Made by a program: the position numbers and the translations under genes. A stretch of DNA of 45,333 bases, from assembly GCA_021648485.1 (NCBI GenBank), contig JAKISS010000022.1, positions 1 through 45,333 on the forward strand, in the 5' to 3' direction. Numbering within the stretch: position 1 is the stretch's first letter; every line of letters starts with the position of its first letter. Source of the stretch: Gammaproteobacteria bacterium. GTDB taxonomy: Bacteria > Pseudomonadota > Gammaproteobacteria > SZUA-152. Shown in pieces: positions 26,287 to 35,415 of this stretch. The notes under the pieces were generated by a model that worked only from the letters and a program-made list of their open reading frames with translations, did no database searches and was not told where the DNA came from.

Positions 26287-26913
26287 TTAAAACCACGCTT
26301 CAGGAATGATCAATACATCACCAGGAAGCATATCGACATTAGCAGTGATGTCACCATTCTGAATCAAGTCTTCCAGTCGCACATTATATTGCTGCTGCTT
26401 TCCATCAACCACACGGACAATACTGGCCTTGTTACCAGCAGCAAGTTCAGTTAATCCACCCACGGCAATCATCACATCCAAAAGTGTCAGATGTTCCTTA
26501 TAAGGCAACGATTGAGCTTTTGCAGCTTCACCGATTACTCTGATTTGCTCACTATAGCGACCGGTAAAGCCCGTTACTATAACGGTCACCACCGGGTTTT
26601 TTATGTAACGTGCAAGCTCTTTTTCCATATCTCTGGCCAACTGACTCGCTGTTTTGCCACTGGCAACAACATCCTCTACCAGAGGCGTTGTGATCCGGCC
26701 ATCAGGACGCACTGGCACGGAGGAAGATAACTCACCATTTCCCCATACAAAGATATTCACGTTATCGCCCGGGCCAATAATATACAGCGGTGCCCCACCG
26801 GCATATGTTGCAGCATCAAGCGTCAATTGGTTGTTCGGAGCACATCCGGCACTCAACACAATAAAAATAACCGAACAAAATACGAATAACCCATTCGCGT
26901 ACGTTTTTTTCAT
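26287..26913 (-). CDS. Polysaccharide export lipoprotein (Wza type)
   Basis: A 208-residue outer-membrane export protein, of the short form typical of TIGR03027-type XrtA loci. The signal FVFCSVIFIVLSAGCAPNNQ ends in a lipobox (LSAGC). The Poly_export domain follows: YIIGPGDNVNIFVWGNGELS, VPVRPDGRITTPLVEDVVAS and YIKNPVVTVIVTGFTGRYSE, then one SLBB-like segment (GEAAKAQSLPYKEHLTLLDV) ending with LPGDVLIIPEAWF. It lacks the C-terminal barrel helix of E. coli Wza, so the separate barrel protein downstream may complete the channel. It is the first of the export genes and has a candidate promoter at 26953-26982. Confidence 0.95.
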   Translation of the reverse strand: MKKTYANGLFVFCSVIFIVLSAGCAPNNQLTLDAATYAGGAPLYIIGPGDNVNIFVWGNGELSSSVPVRPDGRITTPLVEDVVASGKTASQLARDMEKELARYIKNPVVTVIVTGFTGRYSEQIRVIGEAAKAQSLPYKEHLTLLDVMIAVGGLTELAAGNKASIVRVVDGKQQQYNVRLEDLIQNGDITANVDMLPGDVLIIPEAWF

Positions 26914-26952
26914 AAATATCTCACTGAAATAAGAAGCACATTAATACACTGG

Positions 26953-26982
26953 GGGGCTGGGATATTATACGCCCACAGCCCC
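26953..26982 (-). promoter_or_regulatory. Candidate promoter and operator upstream of the export gene
   Basis: An exact TATAAT on the minus strand (26964-26969) lies in the loop of an inverted repeat GGGGCTG...CAGCCCC (7-base arms, 16-base loop). A regulator binding the arms would block the promoter. No clear -35 hexamer is present at standard spacing, so an activator may be needed. Confidence 0.45.
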
Positions 26983-27190
26983 ACTATATTGATGCAGGCT
27001 CAACCCTGGCGCACCGGGTTATTCTACTAGAAATTCCACAGAAATTGCGAAATAGATACCGCCTGTCATCGACATTCTACCGGGGCTTTCCTGGGTATAA
27101 TTACCACTGACAGAGCGAACAGCAGGTTTTTGTTTTGAAAAAACCAGAACCCACGAGAATATTGCACACCGCATAGTCGAAGTACTGGTC
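26983..27190. other. Gap between prsT and the export gene with a possible gene remnant
   Basis: No intact gene. On the minus strand, a frame ending at 27019 reads VSGNYTQESPGRMSMTGGIY and closes in FAISVEFLVE. Its amphipathic pattern is loosely like the end of an outer-membrane barrel. It has no start of its own and runs into the prsT 3' end in another frame. It may be a leftover or chance. Confidence 0.3.
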
Positions 27191-29989
27191 CTAGCGCACC
27201 TTTGACAGCAGCGCCTTAGCTTCTGCCGCTTGAGGAAAATCATCATGCTTACCTAACAACATCTCAAGCTCCGCTCGCGCCTTTTGCACTTGCCCATTAC
27301 GTTCCAAAGCCACCGCATAATGAAACTGGATTTCCGCAATATCCGGGGCTCCTTCATAGGCTTTTTGTAGATACTCCAGCCCCTGTTTCGGTTTTCCATC
27401 CTGGAGCAACAACCAACCATAAGTATCGTTTACTGCCGGGTTGTCTGGCGCCAGTTTCTGCGCTTTTTGCCCGTAGCTCACTGCATTTTTATCGCCCACT
27501 TCATAAAGCAACCAGGCCAGATTATTGAGCGTGGCCACATGCCCTGGGTGTGATTCCAATATTTTTTCATACTGGGATATAGCTTGCTGTTTTTTAGCCA
27601 CTTCCGAGTAAGCCTGCGCCAAAACCATGCGCACCCCAACATCGTGTGGGTTTTGTTTTAGCCACTCCAGCAACAGGGTTTTATCCGCTTTCTTTGCCCG
27701 GTGCTTTTTTTCCGCCTGGAAGTGTTTTACAGCCAACACTCCGCTGGGAGCCTTGGCAAACCCCAAGGCATAGGTCTTCGCTGCCGCTGAAAAATTCTTG
27801 CGATACACCTGGAGATCACCCTCCAGTTGATAGCCGACAGCCAGAGTCGGCCGTTGCATTTGAAGTTTTCTGGCAATACGCATCGCCTTGTCCAGGTCAC
27901 CATTCTGAACCGCTAATTGGGCTAATGCCTGCTGCGCAGGAATAAACATGTCATCCAGCCCCACGGCCTTATTGAGATGTCGCCCTGCCAGCATGAAATC
28001 GCCAGCAGTAAGGTAAGCCTTACCAAGAAGTGTGTGTGCCCCCGCAACATCGGGATAATATTCTATAAGGCTATTGAAGGTCTCAAGTGCATTGTTTTTC
28101 TGTCCGGCGGCCAATTGCGCCAAACCATAGGCTCTGAGTGCCGCAAAATTTTCAGGGTGTTGCTTCTTCATATCCCGGGCAATATCAATGGCTTTGGTAA
28201 AATCACCACGCCCCATCCAGTAACGAACAAGTAGTGTCCCCACCTGTAAATCACCCACATTTTGTTCCCGAACCTGGTTTAACCATTTATCTGCTTCAGT
28301 TCGATTGCTTTCCTGTTCTGCAATGTCCACCAACGCAAATATCGCTTTAACATGTCCTTTATTCTGTTTCACGACTTGTTCAAATCTGGCCTTGGCACTC
28401 TTTAAATTTCCTTCTGCCTGATCCAGTTTCGCCAGATTCATTACCGCCGGTACGAAATCGGGCTGAATTTTCAGAGCTAACTCAAAGCTCTCCCGTGCCG
28501 CAGGTAAATCTTCAAGTCCTGCGTACGCAGCACCTGCAAGATTTTCCGGAACCGCGCTATCTGGAAGCTTCAGGCCGAGCTGTTTGGCTTTATCGAGCGC
28601 CTTACTAAATTCCTTGCTGCGTAACTGCGTGAGTATCAGTAAAACATCTGCCTGAAACACATCCTGCCCAAGCTGTACCGCAGTCTCCAGCGCATCGACT
28701 GCTTCTATCGTTTTACCGGATGCTAAATGCCCCAACGCTAATTGTGTCTGAATCAAGGCGTTTTCTGGTGACTGAGCCACTGCCCGCTCAAGATATTCTG
28801 TCCCTCTGACAGTATCTTTGTTTTGCATATAGGCACCACCCAACAAGGCAAGCAATTGAGAGTCCCCTTCATTGGCGGGAAGTATTTTTTCAAGTATCGG
28901 TATAGCCGACTCTGGACGCCCCAACTTCAACCAGGTACTCGCAAGCAGTTTTCGCACAGCAATATCATTGGGGAAAACGTTAAGGACTTTTTCCAAAGAA
29001 ACTCTGGCCTGTTCAAACCGCCCATCCGTAAAATAAATACTGCCCAGCATCTGATGGCTCGGCAAATGTCCTGGCGCAACGTTGAGCACCTTCTGCAAAG
29101 CCTGTTCAGCGGCTTCTGCCTGTCCCTGCTTGTACAAAACCACCCCACGCACATAGTGTGCCAGTGGATTTTGTGGCGAGCGCTGCTGTATCTGTTCCGC
29201 ACTCTGTAGCGCTGCTTGAAAATCCTCCATTGCAACACTGACACCCGCCTGACCAAGCAAAGCCGCTATATTAGCCGGGTCCAGTGTCAGCGCCTTGTCA
29301 TAATTCTTCCTGGCCAGAACAAAATCATCCTTTAAGCGTGCAATTTCCCCCGCGATCAACCATGCCTCAAGGTTATCTGATTGCTGCGTGAAAACCTGAT
29401 CAACGAGCTGCTGAGACAAAACCAGGTCTCCTTGCATAACGGCAACACGCGCTTTGCCCAACAGTGCTGTCAATAAACCGGGAGCTTCTTCAAGCGCACG
29501 ATTCAGCAAACGAGTTGCATCATCCAGATCATCCAGCGCCACATGAGCTTGTGCCTTTAATACAAATACTTCTGCACGAAGTGACTTTGAAAAATCCGGC
29601 TCAGGCTTCAGTTCTTTCAATAAATCTTCAGGCTTCCCCTGTAGCAAATAAGCTTTGCCCAATGGAACCACAAGCTGATCTGATGATACGCCGAGGCTTT
29701 GAGCCGCCTTGAGTTCTTTTTCTGCCCCAGCGCCATTACCCAATTTGACATAGGTTTTACCTAACAGATAACGTGCCTGGCTATTTTTGGGATCTTGTTG
29801 GAGAGCATTTTTGAGATTAATAACAGCCGTCTGAATTTTATTTTTCTCAAGACTATCCTGAGCCTGTTGCAAATACTCGTCACTACTGACCTTGGAACAT
29901 GCGCTAATAAAACCAAGCACCAACACCATAACTGACATCAGGCCCAGTAACTTTGCATCGCAACGCTTAAAAGAAAATTTTATTTTCAT
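27191..29989 (-). CDS. prsT: PrsT: TPR-repeat lipoprotein of PEP-CTERM loci
   Basis: A 932-residue lipoprotein made almost entirely of tetratricopeptide repeats, the TIGR02917 type. The signal LLGLMSVMVLVLGFISACS has a lipobox (ISAC). TPR units follow in long succession, for example NSQARYLLGKTYVKLGNGAG, NIAALLGQAGVSVAMEDFQA, FVPAVMNLAKLDQAEGNLKS and HVATLNNLAWLLYEVGDKNA. Length is normal for the family. The gene name comes from its constant association with the PrsK/PrsR two-component pair, encoded just upstream. The likely job is a periplasmic or outer-membrane-bound scaffold for polymer or protein export. The exact role is not established. Confidence 0.94.
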   Translation of the reverse strand: MKIKFSFKRCDAKLLGLMSVMVLVLGFISACSKVSSDEYLQQAQDSLEKNKIQTAVINLKNALQQDPKNSQARYLLGKTYVKLGNGAGAEKELKAAQSLGVSSDQLVVPLGKAYLLQGKPEDLLKELKPEPDFSKSLRAEVFVLKAQAHVALDDLDDATRLLNRALEEAPGLLTALLGKARVAVMQGDLVLSQQLVDQVFTQQSDNLEAWLIAGEIARLKDDFVLARKNYDKALTLDPANIAALLGQAGVSVAMEDFQAALQSAEQIQQRSPQNPLAHYVRGVVLYKQGQAEAAEQALQKVLNVAPGHLPSHQMLGSIYFTDGRFEQARVSLEKVLNVFPNDIAVRKLLASTWLKLGRPESAIPILEKILPANEGDSQLLALLGGAYMQNKDTVRGTEYLERAVAQSPENALIQTQLALGHLASGKTIEAVDALETAVQLGQDVFQADVLLILTQLRSKEFSKALDKAKQLGLKLPDSAVPENLAGAAYAGLEDLPAARESFELALKIQPDFVPAVMNLAKLDQAEGNLKSAKARFEQVVKQNKGHVKAIFALVDIAEQESNRTEADKWLNQVREQNVGDLQVGTLLVRYWMGRGDFTKAIDIARDMKKQHPENFAALRAYGLAQLAAGQKNNALETFNSLIEYYPDVAGAHTLLGKAYLTAGDFMLAGRHLNKAVGLDDMFIPAQQALAQLAVQNGDLDKAMRIARKLQMQRPTLAVGYQLEGDLQVYRKNFSAAAKTYALGFAKAPSGVLAVKHFQAEKKHRAKKADKTLLLEWLKQNPHDVGVRMVLAQAYSEVAKKQQAISQYEKILESHPGHVATLNNLAWLLYEVGDKNAVSYGQKAQKLAPDNPAVNDTYGWLLLQDGKPKQGLEYLQKAYEGAPDIAEIQFHYAVALERNGQVQKARAELEMLLGKHDDFPQAAEAKALLSKVR

Positions 29990-30061
29990 AAACCGGATCG
30001 CCTATAGGTGGCCATAAAAAACGTTTAATTTCGACATTATTTTCATAAAATAATGCCTTAT

Positions 30062-31420
30062 TTATTTAATTTTGTATTTTTTCATTAAATCATAAAATGT
30101 GGGCCGGGTGACGTTCAGCATAACAGCAGCCTGAGTCACATTATCATTGACCAGAGCCAAAGCCCGCAGCATTGCCTGTCGCTCAGCTTGCTCTCTGATT
30201 TGCCTCAAATCAGAGAGCACAGAAGTATCATCAATATCACCGACAAGTTCCAGATCATCCGGCTCAATAAAGGCACCTTCGGCCAGAATAACCGCTCGCT
30301 TAATTTTATTTTCCAATTCACGCACATTACCGAACCACGAGTGCTTTTCCATGGCCGAAACAGCTGATGCCGAAAATCCTTTGAAGACATTTTTGTTTTC
30401 TTTGGAAAAACGGTTGAGGAAAACCCGCGCCAATAACAGCACATCTCCTTCGCGTTCACGCAATGGCGGGATATCCAGAGTAATTTCACTAATACGATAA
30501 TACAAATCTTCACGGAACGTTCCCGCCTCAATTAGTGCTGGCAGATCCTGGTGCGTCGCACAAATCACTCGCACATCAATCGGGATTTCTTTTCTGCCGC
30601 CTAAACGCTCCACCACTCGCTCTTGGAGAAACCGTAGCATTTTAGCCTGTAGAGACTGTGGCAAATCACCTACTTCGTCAATAAAAAATGTGCCTCCTTC
30701 AGCTAATTCAATTTTACCAGGAGTGGTTTTATTGGCTCCAGTAAAGGCACCTTTCTCATAACCAAATAACTCACTTTCCAACAGGGTTTCTGGAATTGCA
30801 GCACTATTAATAGCGACAAATTTTTTGTCGCCGCGAACGCTGAGCTGGTGCAAAGCCTTCGCCAAAACCTCTTTTCCTGTACCGCTTTCACCCAGCAACA
30901 GCGTCGTAGCATTCGTGGGTGCCACTTTTTCTATCATACGGCACAGCTTAAGCATCTGCGGACTGGATGCAATCACACCATCTAACGGAGAAGATGGCTG
31001 CTGAAGTAATTGCCGATTCTCGGCTTCCAATTCATAAAGTGTATAAGCGCGTTCAATAATCAGTGAAAGAATCTCCGGCTCAATGGGTTTTTGATAAAAA
31101 TCATAGGCACCCATGCCAATAGAGCTTACTGCATTCTCCCGATCGTCATTGCCTGTTACCACAATGATTTTGGTATGTGGAGCCTTGTTTAATATAGCTT
31201 CCAACGTAGCCAATCCTTCTGATGCATTAGCCGGGTCCGGTGGTAAACCCAAGTCCAATGTAACAACAGCTGGTGTCAGGATCTCAACAGCCTGCAAAGC
31301 AGATTCTCGATCTCCAACAACGGTGACATCGAAGCCTTCAAAACACCAACGCAGCTGATTTTGTAACCCAGGATCATCCTCAATAACGAGTAATGGCCGT
31401 AGTTTTTTGGTTTTTCCCAT
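30062..31420 (-). CDS. prsR: PrsR: sigma-54-dependent response regulator
   Basis: A 452-residue NtrC-type activator. The receiver domain (about 1-130) has the phosphoacceptor Asp in VVTLDLGLPPDP and the conserved lysine in YDFYQKPIEPE. The AAA+ domain has Walker A GESGTGKEVLAKALHQLS near residue 175, the sigma-54 contact loop GAFTGA, and Walker B GGTFFIDEVGDLPQ. A Fis-type helix-turn-helix closes the protein (NVTQAAVMLNVTRPTFYDLM). It should activate RpoN promoters, in PEP-CTERM species commonly those of exported proteins and polymer genes. It begins 2 bases after the prsK stop codon, so it is made together with its cognate kinase. Confidence 0.96.
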   Translation of the reverse strand: MGKTKKLRPLLVIEDDPGLQNQLRWCFEGFDVTVVGDRESALQAVEILTPAVVTLDLGLPPDPANASEGLATLEAILNKAPHTKIIVVTGNDDRENAVSSIGMGAYDFYQKPIEPEILSLIIERAYTLYELEAENRQLLQQPSSPLDGVIASSPQMLKLCRMIEKVAPTNATTLLLGESGTGKEVLAKALHQLSVRGDKKFVAINSAAIPETLLESELFGYEKGAFTGANKTTPGKIELAEGGTFFIDEVGDLPQSLQAKMLRFLQERVVERLGGRKEIPIDVRVICATHQDLPALIEAGTFREDLYYRISEITLDIPPLREREGDVLLLARVFLNRFSKENKNVFKGFSASAVSAMEKHSWFGNVRELENKIKRAVILAEGAFIEPDDLELVGDIDDTSVLSDLRQIREQAERQAMLRALALVNDNVTQAAVMLNVTRPTFYDLMKKYKIK

Positions 31421-31422
31421 AA

Positions 31423-33561
31423 TTAATTATCCACAGTGGAAAATGACACTCCTTTTGGAGTTTCATTGACATTGTTTGCAAGCTTCAATCGAATAAAAAA
31501 TGTCGTTCCTTCGCCTATTGCACTATGCACATCCAGTTGCCCATCAAGACTGTGAATAAATTCCCGGCTTTCATATACACCAATCCCCATTCCAGCATTT
31601 CCTTTCGTCGTATCAAAAGGTCGAAATAACCGTTCGCGTAAAAATAATTTATCCATTCCACAGCCGTTATCTTTTATCAGCAAAAGTGCATGCTCACCCT
31701 CCCGGCAGACACTTAAACGCACAAACCCATCATCGGCGGTTGCTTCTTGTGCGTTCTGAATTAAATGACCTATCACCACAGAAAAACGATCCACACTGGC
31801 AATGATGACCATATCATCCCCAGTGGATATAAATTCGGGCACTGGACGCTCTCTGGAATGATTCTCCACAACTTCCGCAAGAACAGCATTCAGCTCGATT
31901 TGAGCATTATCACGGCTATCCGCACGTCCCTGTCGCAACTGGGATAACATGTGCGTCATCTTATTCACCGTATTTTCTACGGTAGCAAAAGCATCATCAA
32001 CAAAAACCGGATTTTCTCTATGTCGCCTGGCATTTGTCACAATTAAGGACAGCTGTGCAACAATATTTTTTAAATCATGCACCACATAGGCTGAAAGACG
32101 GTTAAAGGCTTCAAACTGTCGCGCATCCACAAGATCTTCATTCGCTTTTGACAACGCTAAATATCCTGCACATTGACGCCCGACCGTTAATAATAAATCA
32201 CGTACCTCCCAGTTAATCTGCATTTTTGTGCGCGGACGCCCCAATATTACAAAACCCATGACAACGGAAGGCAATCTCTCCTCACCTGAAGCGGGCCGCG
32301 AAATTTCATCTCCCATAAAAAGGGGTATGATTAACCAGGCATCGGACAAATGCATCAACCACGGAGGCACTACCAAACCCTGATATGACTCCCGTTCTGC
32401 ATCCAGCTCATCAAGATCTACAACCCATTTTTTTTCGGATAAAAAATTCAACAACGCAGTATTATCACTTTGTTGAAAAGAAACTTCGTCCGGCATATTC
32501 CAACCCGCTTCCAGATGATACCCCCCAGCATCCTGGGGCAACCATAGCATGCCGCTGGGGCTTTCAACGATTTTTGCCATGGCACTGACAACCGTGGTTT
32601 TTAAATTTGAATCAAGCCGTGCTTCTGACAAACTTTGAATCAACCGCAACCACTCTTCACGATAATCATAACGATAATTAAAAAAGTGCTTATTTAAAAA
32701 AACCCGGAAGCGAGCCCGCATATGCCCTGAAAAAAGGGCGGTTAACAAAACCAGGGCTGCACCAAAGAAAAACACAAGCTGACCGAGACTGCTCCAGTCA
32801 CCACCCACATTTTTTATATAGTAGCCACCCGCCGCCATGGCTAAAAGATATATCCCGCCAGCCATCATCGCCGAGGAATGAAAAACAAAACTTCGTGATA
32901 CAAAAACATCCAGAGACCACTGCGGATTACGCGCGGCGGAGACCGCAATCAAGGGCATGATAATGGCATTGATATAGCCCCTTGCCCCCCAGATTTCCTC
33001 ATCAAGGGTTTTCAGTAAAAACGCATCCGAATACAAATAAAAATCATAGGCAAAAAGCCCCCCCAGTCCAAGGCAGAGATATTTGATCGTCCAGCGTGAT
33101 TCCAGCGGGGTATTGCGGAATATCTGCTCAACCAGCACCAGACCCAGCAGTGCCAGCATCAAAAACAGAAAAACCTGTAAACCGAAACCTGTTCCGGCCG
33201 GAATACTCTGACCGTTCAAAACGATGTAACCCAAGATCAATACCACGATCAGGATCAGACTACCGCCTACCCATAACAGTGAACGTGCGATATTCTGCTG
33301 TTGAGCCTTGGCCATGACCAATAAAAGAAAGCCTAACCAGCCTGCATCCCGCAATATTTCAGCGACCAGCATATAGAGGGAGGAGTAATACCCCAGCGAG
33401 GCCTGATATGCTGCGCCACCCGCCCAGACAGCACTTAACACAGATGCCAACAGCAGCATGCCGCCTTCCGGTCGGCCACGCCAAGCCGTTGATAATAAAA
33501 CAGCCAACATCAGGAACGCGAATGCCGCCACTGCGTAACCGAAAGTGACCACTCCTACCAT
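31423..33561 (-). CDS. prsK: PrsK: membrane sensor histidine kinase
   Basis: A 712-residue sensor kinase of the TIGR02916 type. About residues 1-290 hold eight or more membrane helices with no large periplasmic loop, so the signal may be sensed in the membrane. A GAF-like region follows (about 310-475). The H-box FNRLSAYVVHDLKNIVAQLS puts the phosphorylated His near residue 491. The ATP-binding domain has VIGHLIQNAQEAT (N), LLIKDNGCGMD (G1) and GNAGMGIGVYESREFI (G2). It should phosphorylate PrsR, encoded directly downstream. The sugar transferase gene ends 38 bases upstream, so one message probably covers transferase, prsK and prsR. Confidence 0.95.
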   Translation of the reverse strand: MVGVVTFGYAVAAFAFLMLAVLLSTAWRGRPEGGMLLLASVLSAVWAGGAAYQASLGYYSSLYMLVAEILRDAGWLGFLLLVMAKAQQQNIARSLLWVGGSLILIVVLILGYIVLNGQSIPAGTGFGLQVFLFLMLALLGLVLVEQIFRNTPLESRWTIKYLCLGLGGLFAYDFYLYSDAFLLKTLDEEIWGARGYINAIIMPLIAVSAARNPQWSLDVFVSRSFVFHSSAMMAGGIYLLAMAAGGYYIKNVGGDWSSLGQLVFFFGAALVLLTALFSGHMRARFRVFLNKHFFNYRYDYREEWLRLIQSLSEARLDSNLKTTVVSAMAKIVESPSGMLWLPQDAGGYHLEAGWNMPDEVSFQQSDNTALLNFLSEKKWVVDLDELDAERESYQGLVVPPWLMHLSDAWLIIPLFMGDEISRPASGEERLPSVVMGFVILGRPRTKMQINWEVRDLLLTVGRQCAGYLALSKANEDLVDARQFEAFNRLSAYVVHDLKNIVAQLSLIVTNARRHRENPVFVDDAFATVENTVNKMTHMLSQLRQGRADSRDNAQIELNAVLAEVVENHSRERPVPEFISTGDDMVIIASVDRFSVVIGHLIQNAQEATADDGFVRLSVCREGEHALLLIKDNGCGMDKLFLRERLFRPFDTTKGNAGMGIGVYESREFIHSLDGQLDVHSAIGEGTTFFIRLKLANNVNETPKGVSFSTVDN

Positions 33562-33599
33562 CGTTTATTGCCCCGGTACAACTTTTCGGCTCATGAACG

Positions 33600-35006
33600 T
33601 CATCGTCCACCTTTTCCGGCAATCACTGAATGGGCCGTTTGCAAAATAATAACCAAATCGAGAAACAGGCTGTAATTTTTGATGTAATACAGATCAAACT
33701 GCAATTTTTCCAACGAGTCTTTTTCGGATGCGCCATAGGGATAACAAATTTGTGCCCACCCCGTAATACCGGGTTTTACGCGATGGCGTTCAGCAAAATA
33801 AGGGATTTGCTCAGATAATTGCGTCACAAATTCCGGTCGTTCCGGGCGCGGCCCGACAAAACTCATATTGCCCTTTAACACGTTAAAAATTTGCGGCAAT
33901 TCGTCAAGCCGTGTTTTACGAATAATTGCGCCTACCCGTGTAACCCGGTCATCATTTTTCTTTGCCCACTGGGCCTTGCCGCCTTTTTCTGCATCTTCCC
34001 GCATACTTCGAAACTTATAAACATTGAATAACTGCCAATGCTGACCGACACGTATCTGGCGATAAAAAACCGAACCTCGCCCCCAGCCTTCCATCTTTAT
34101 GGCAATCGCTACCAGTAACATGAAAGGCCACGCCAAGCTTAAAAGCAGCAGGCTCACGATAATATCAAAAATGCGTTTTTGCACATTCAGGCTTTTGCTC
34201 TGATTAAATCCATCAGAAAAAATCATCCAGCTCGGGTTTAATATATCCAGTTTGAGTTTTCCCGTTTCACGTTCAAAAAAGCCCAGCAAATCGATGACAT
34301 CAACGCCGCTTAATTTACAATCGAGCAAATCATGTACAGGGAAACTTTTACGTCGCCTTTCACCAACTGCAACCACAATCTCATCAACCTGCAATTCTTT
34401 GGTTAATGTCAATAACGTCACTTCCGGTCGAATCACCAGGGCTTCATCCACCACATCATGTTCACCTCGCACATGAACGTGACCAACAATCATAAACCCC
34501 TGTTGGTCTGCCCTGCGTCGGAGTTGTCGTGAAATTTTCGCTGCATTTTCACCTGCACCTAACACCAAAATCCGCCGCTTGAGCTGCCCCTGATTCATAG
34601 AGCGCACAAACAGAAAACGGGTCAGTACAAGCAACAACGCCGCCGTCAAAAGACTGAATGCCAGCACACCCCGCTCCAAAAGCAGATCGGGCACAATGTA
34701 ATACAACAGAGTCAACGCAACCGCCGTTACCGCGAGGCTGATACCAATACGCAATATCACACCCGCCAGACCAAAACGGAAACGCCGCTGATATAGTCCC
34801 ATGGACATCTGGGCCAGCAAGACAACTACAGCAAACACAAGCGCCCTCGCCCAAATAGGCAGCACACTCGCCTGGACAATGCCAGGATCGCCAAAGAGAG
34901 TCCCTAGCCTCGTCCCTGAATAAACAGAAGACACCAACAGCAAAAACTCCACCAATCCAAGCACAAGAAAAGGAATGGGAATATATTGTCGAAAAATTCT
35001 GACCAC
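33600..35006 (-). CDS. Undecaprenyl-phosphate sugar-1-phosphate transferase (TIGR03013 type)
   Basis: A 468-residue polyprenyl-phosphate hexose-1-phosphate transferase that starts the lipid-linked repeat unit. The N-terminal half has four membrane helices and a CoA-binding-like domain (RRILVLGAGENAAKISRQLR). The catalytic half begins NVQKRIFDIIVSLLLLSLAW, continues FYRQIRVGQHWQLFNVYKFR, then IIRKTRLDELPQIFNVLKGN and MSFVGPRPERPEFV, the standard WbaP/PssY motifs. This subgroup is the usual first gene of XrtA/PEP-CTERM polysaccharide loci. The start is a GTG at 35006 with AAGGA about 12 bases upstream. It is the first gene of the minus-strand operon and is divergent from ugd. Confidence 0.95.
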   Translation of the reverse strand: MVRIFRQYIPIPFLVLGLVEFLLLVSSVYSGTRLGTLFGDPGIVQASVLPIWARALVFAVVVLLAQMSMGLYQRRFRFGLAGVILRIGISLAVTAVALTLLYYIVPDLLLERGVLAFSLLTAALLLVLTRFLFVRSMNQGQLKRRILVLGAGENAAKISRQLRRRADQQGFMIVGHVHVRGEHDVVDEALVIRPEVTLLTLTKELQVDEIVVAVGERRRKSFPVHDLLDCKLSGVDVIDLLGFFERETGKLKLDILNPSWMIFSDGFNQSKSLNVQKRIFDIIVSLLLLSLAWPFMLLVAIAIKMEGWGRGSVFYRQIRVGQHWQLFNVYKFRSMREDAEKGGKAQWAKKNDDRVTRVGAIIRKTRLDELPQIFNVLKGNMSFVGPRPERPEFVTQLSEQIPYFAERHRVKPGITGWAQICYPYGASEKDSLEKLQFDLYYIKNYSLFLDLVIILQTAHSVIAGKGGR

Positions 35007-35145
35007 TTACCGGTAACGTCCTTACTTTGAATATCAAGCTATTAGATGAGCAATGTGTCACGTAACAAAAATGGCTACCCAGACTCATTTATCTATAAGC
35101 ATTTCGATATATTTAGATTGAGTTGCGCCGCAAGGCAGCCATTCT

Positions 35146-35191
35146 AGTGACTTTCCGCAATGCTAACCAGCAAAACCAGCGGAAAGTCACT
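35146..35191. promoter_or_regulatory. Perfect 13-base inverted repeat in the divergent promoter region
   Basis: AGTGACTTTCCGC (35146-35158) and GCGGAAAGTCACT (35179-35191) are perfect inverted copies separated by 20 bases. They lie in the 409-base gap between the sugar transferase and ugd, 140 bases from the first and 225 from the second. A regulator binding here could control both halves of the island. A leader hairpin is the alternative. No T-run follows, so it is not a typical terminator. No gene was seen elsewhere in the gap. Confidence 0.7.
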
Positions 35192-35415
35192 ATCACCAAT
35201 ATCGGGTTGACGACATGATTCCGGAAATGCTGTTTTTCAACCATTTACAGCCGTATAATGCGCCAAACTCGTATAAAGTTCGCAGTAAAAATGACCAGTT
35301 CACCGACAATCCGGGGAAATTTGCTGATTCGGGCAATATTACCTATTGCGAACCCAAGCGCGCTTACACAAGCCGGTACAATAAAACAATTCAATCCGAG
35401 GAGATCTGTCAGTCC

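Noticed and set aside
34549-35088. 179-codon minus-strand ORF overlapping the start of the sugar transferase
   Set aside because: Out of frame with the conserved transferase; Cys/Gly-rich composition typical of a shadow frame.
35100-35135. Sigma-54 -24/-12 promoter for the sugar transferase gene (minus strand, TGGC...GGC)
   Set aside because: Only the GG and GC positions fit; the T residues of the -12 box and the AC of the -24 box are missing.
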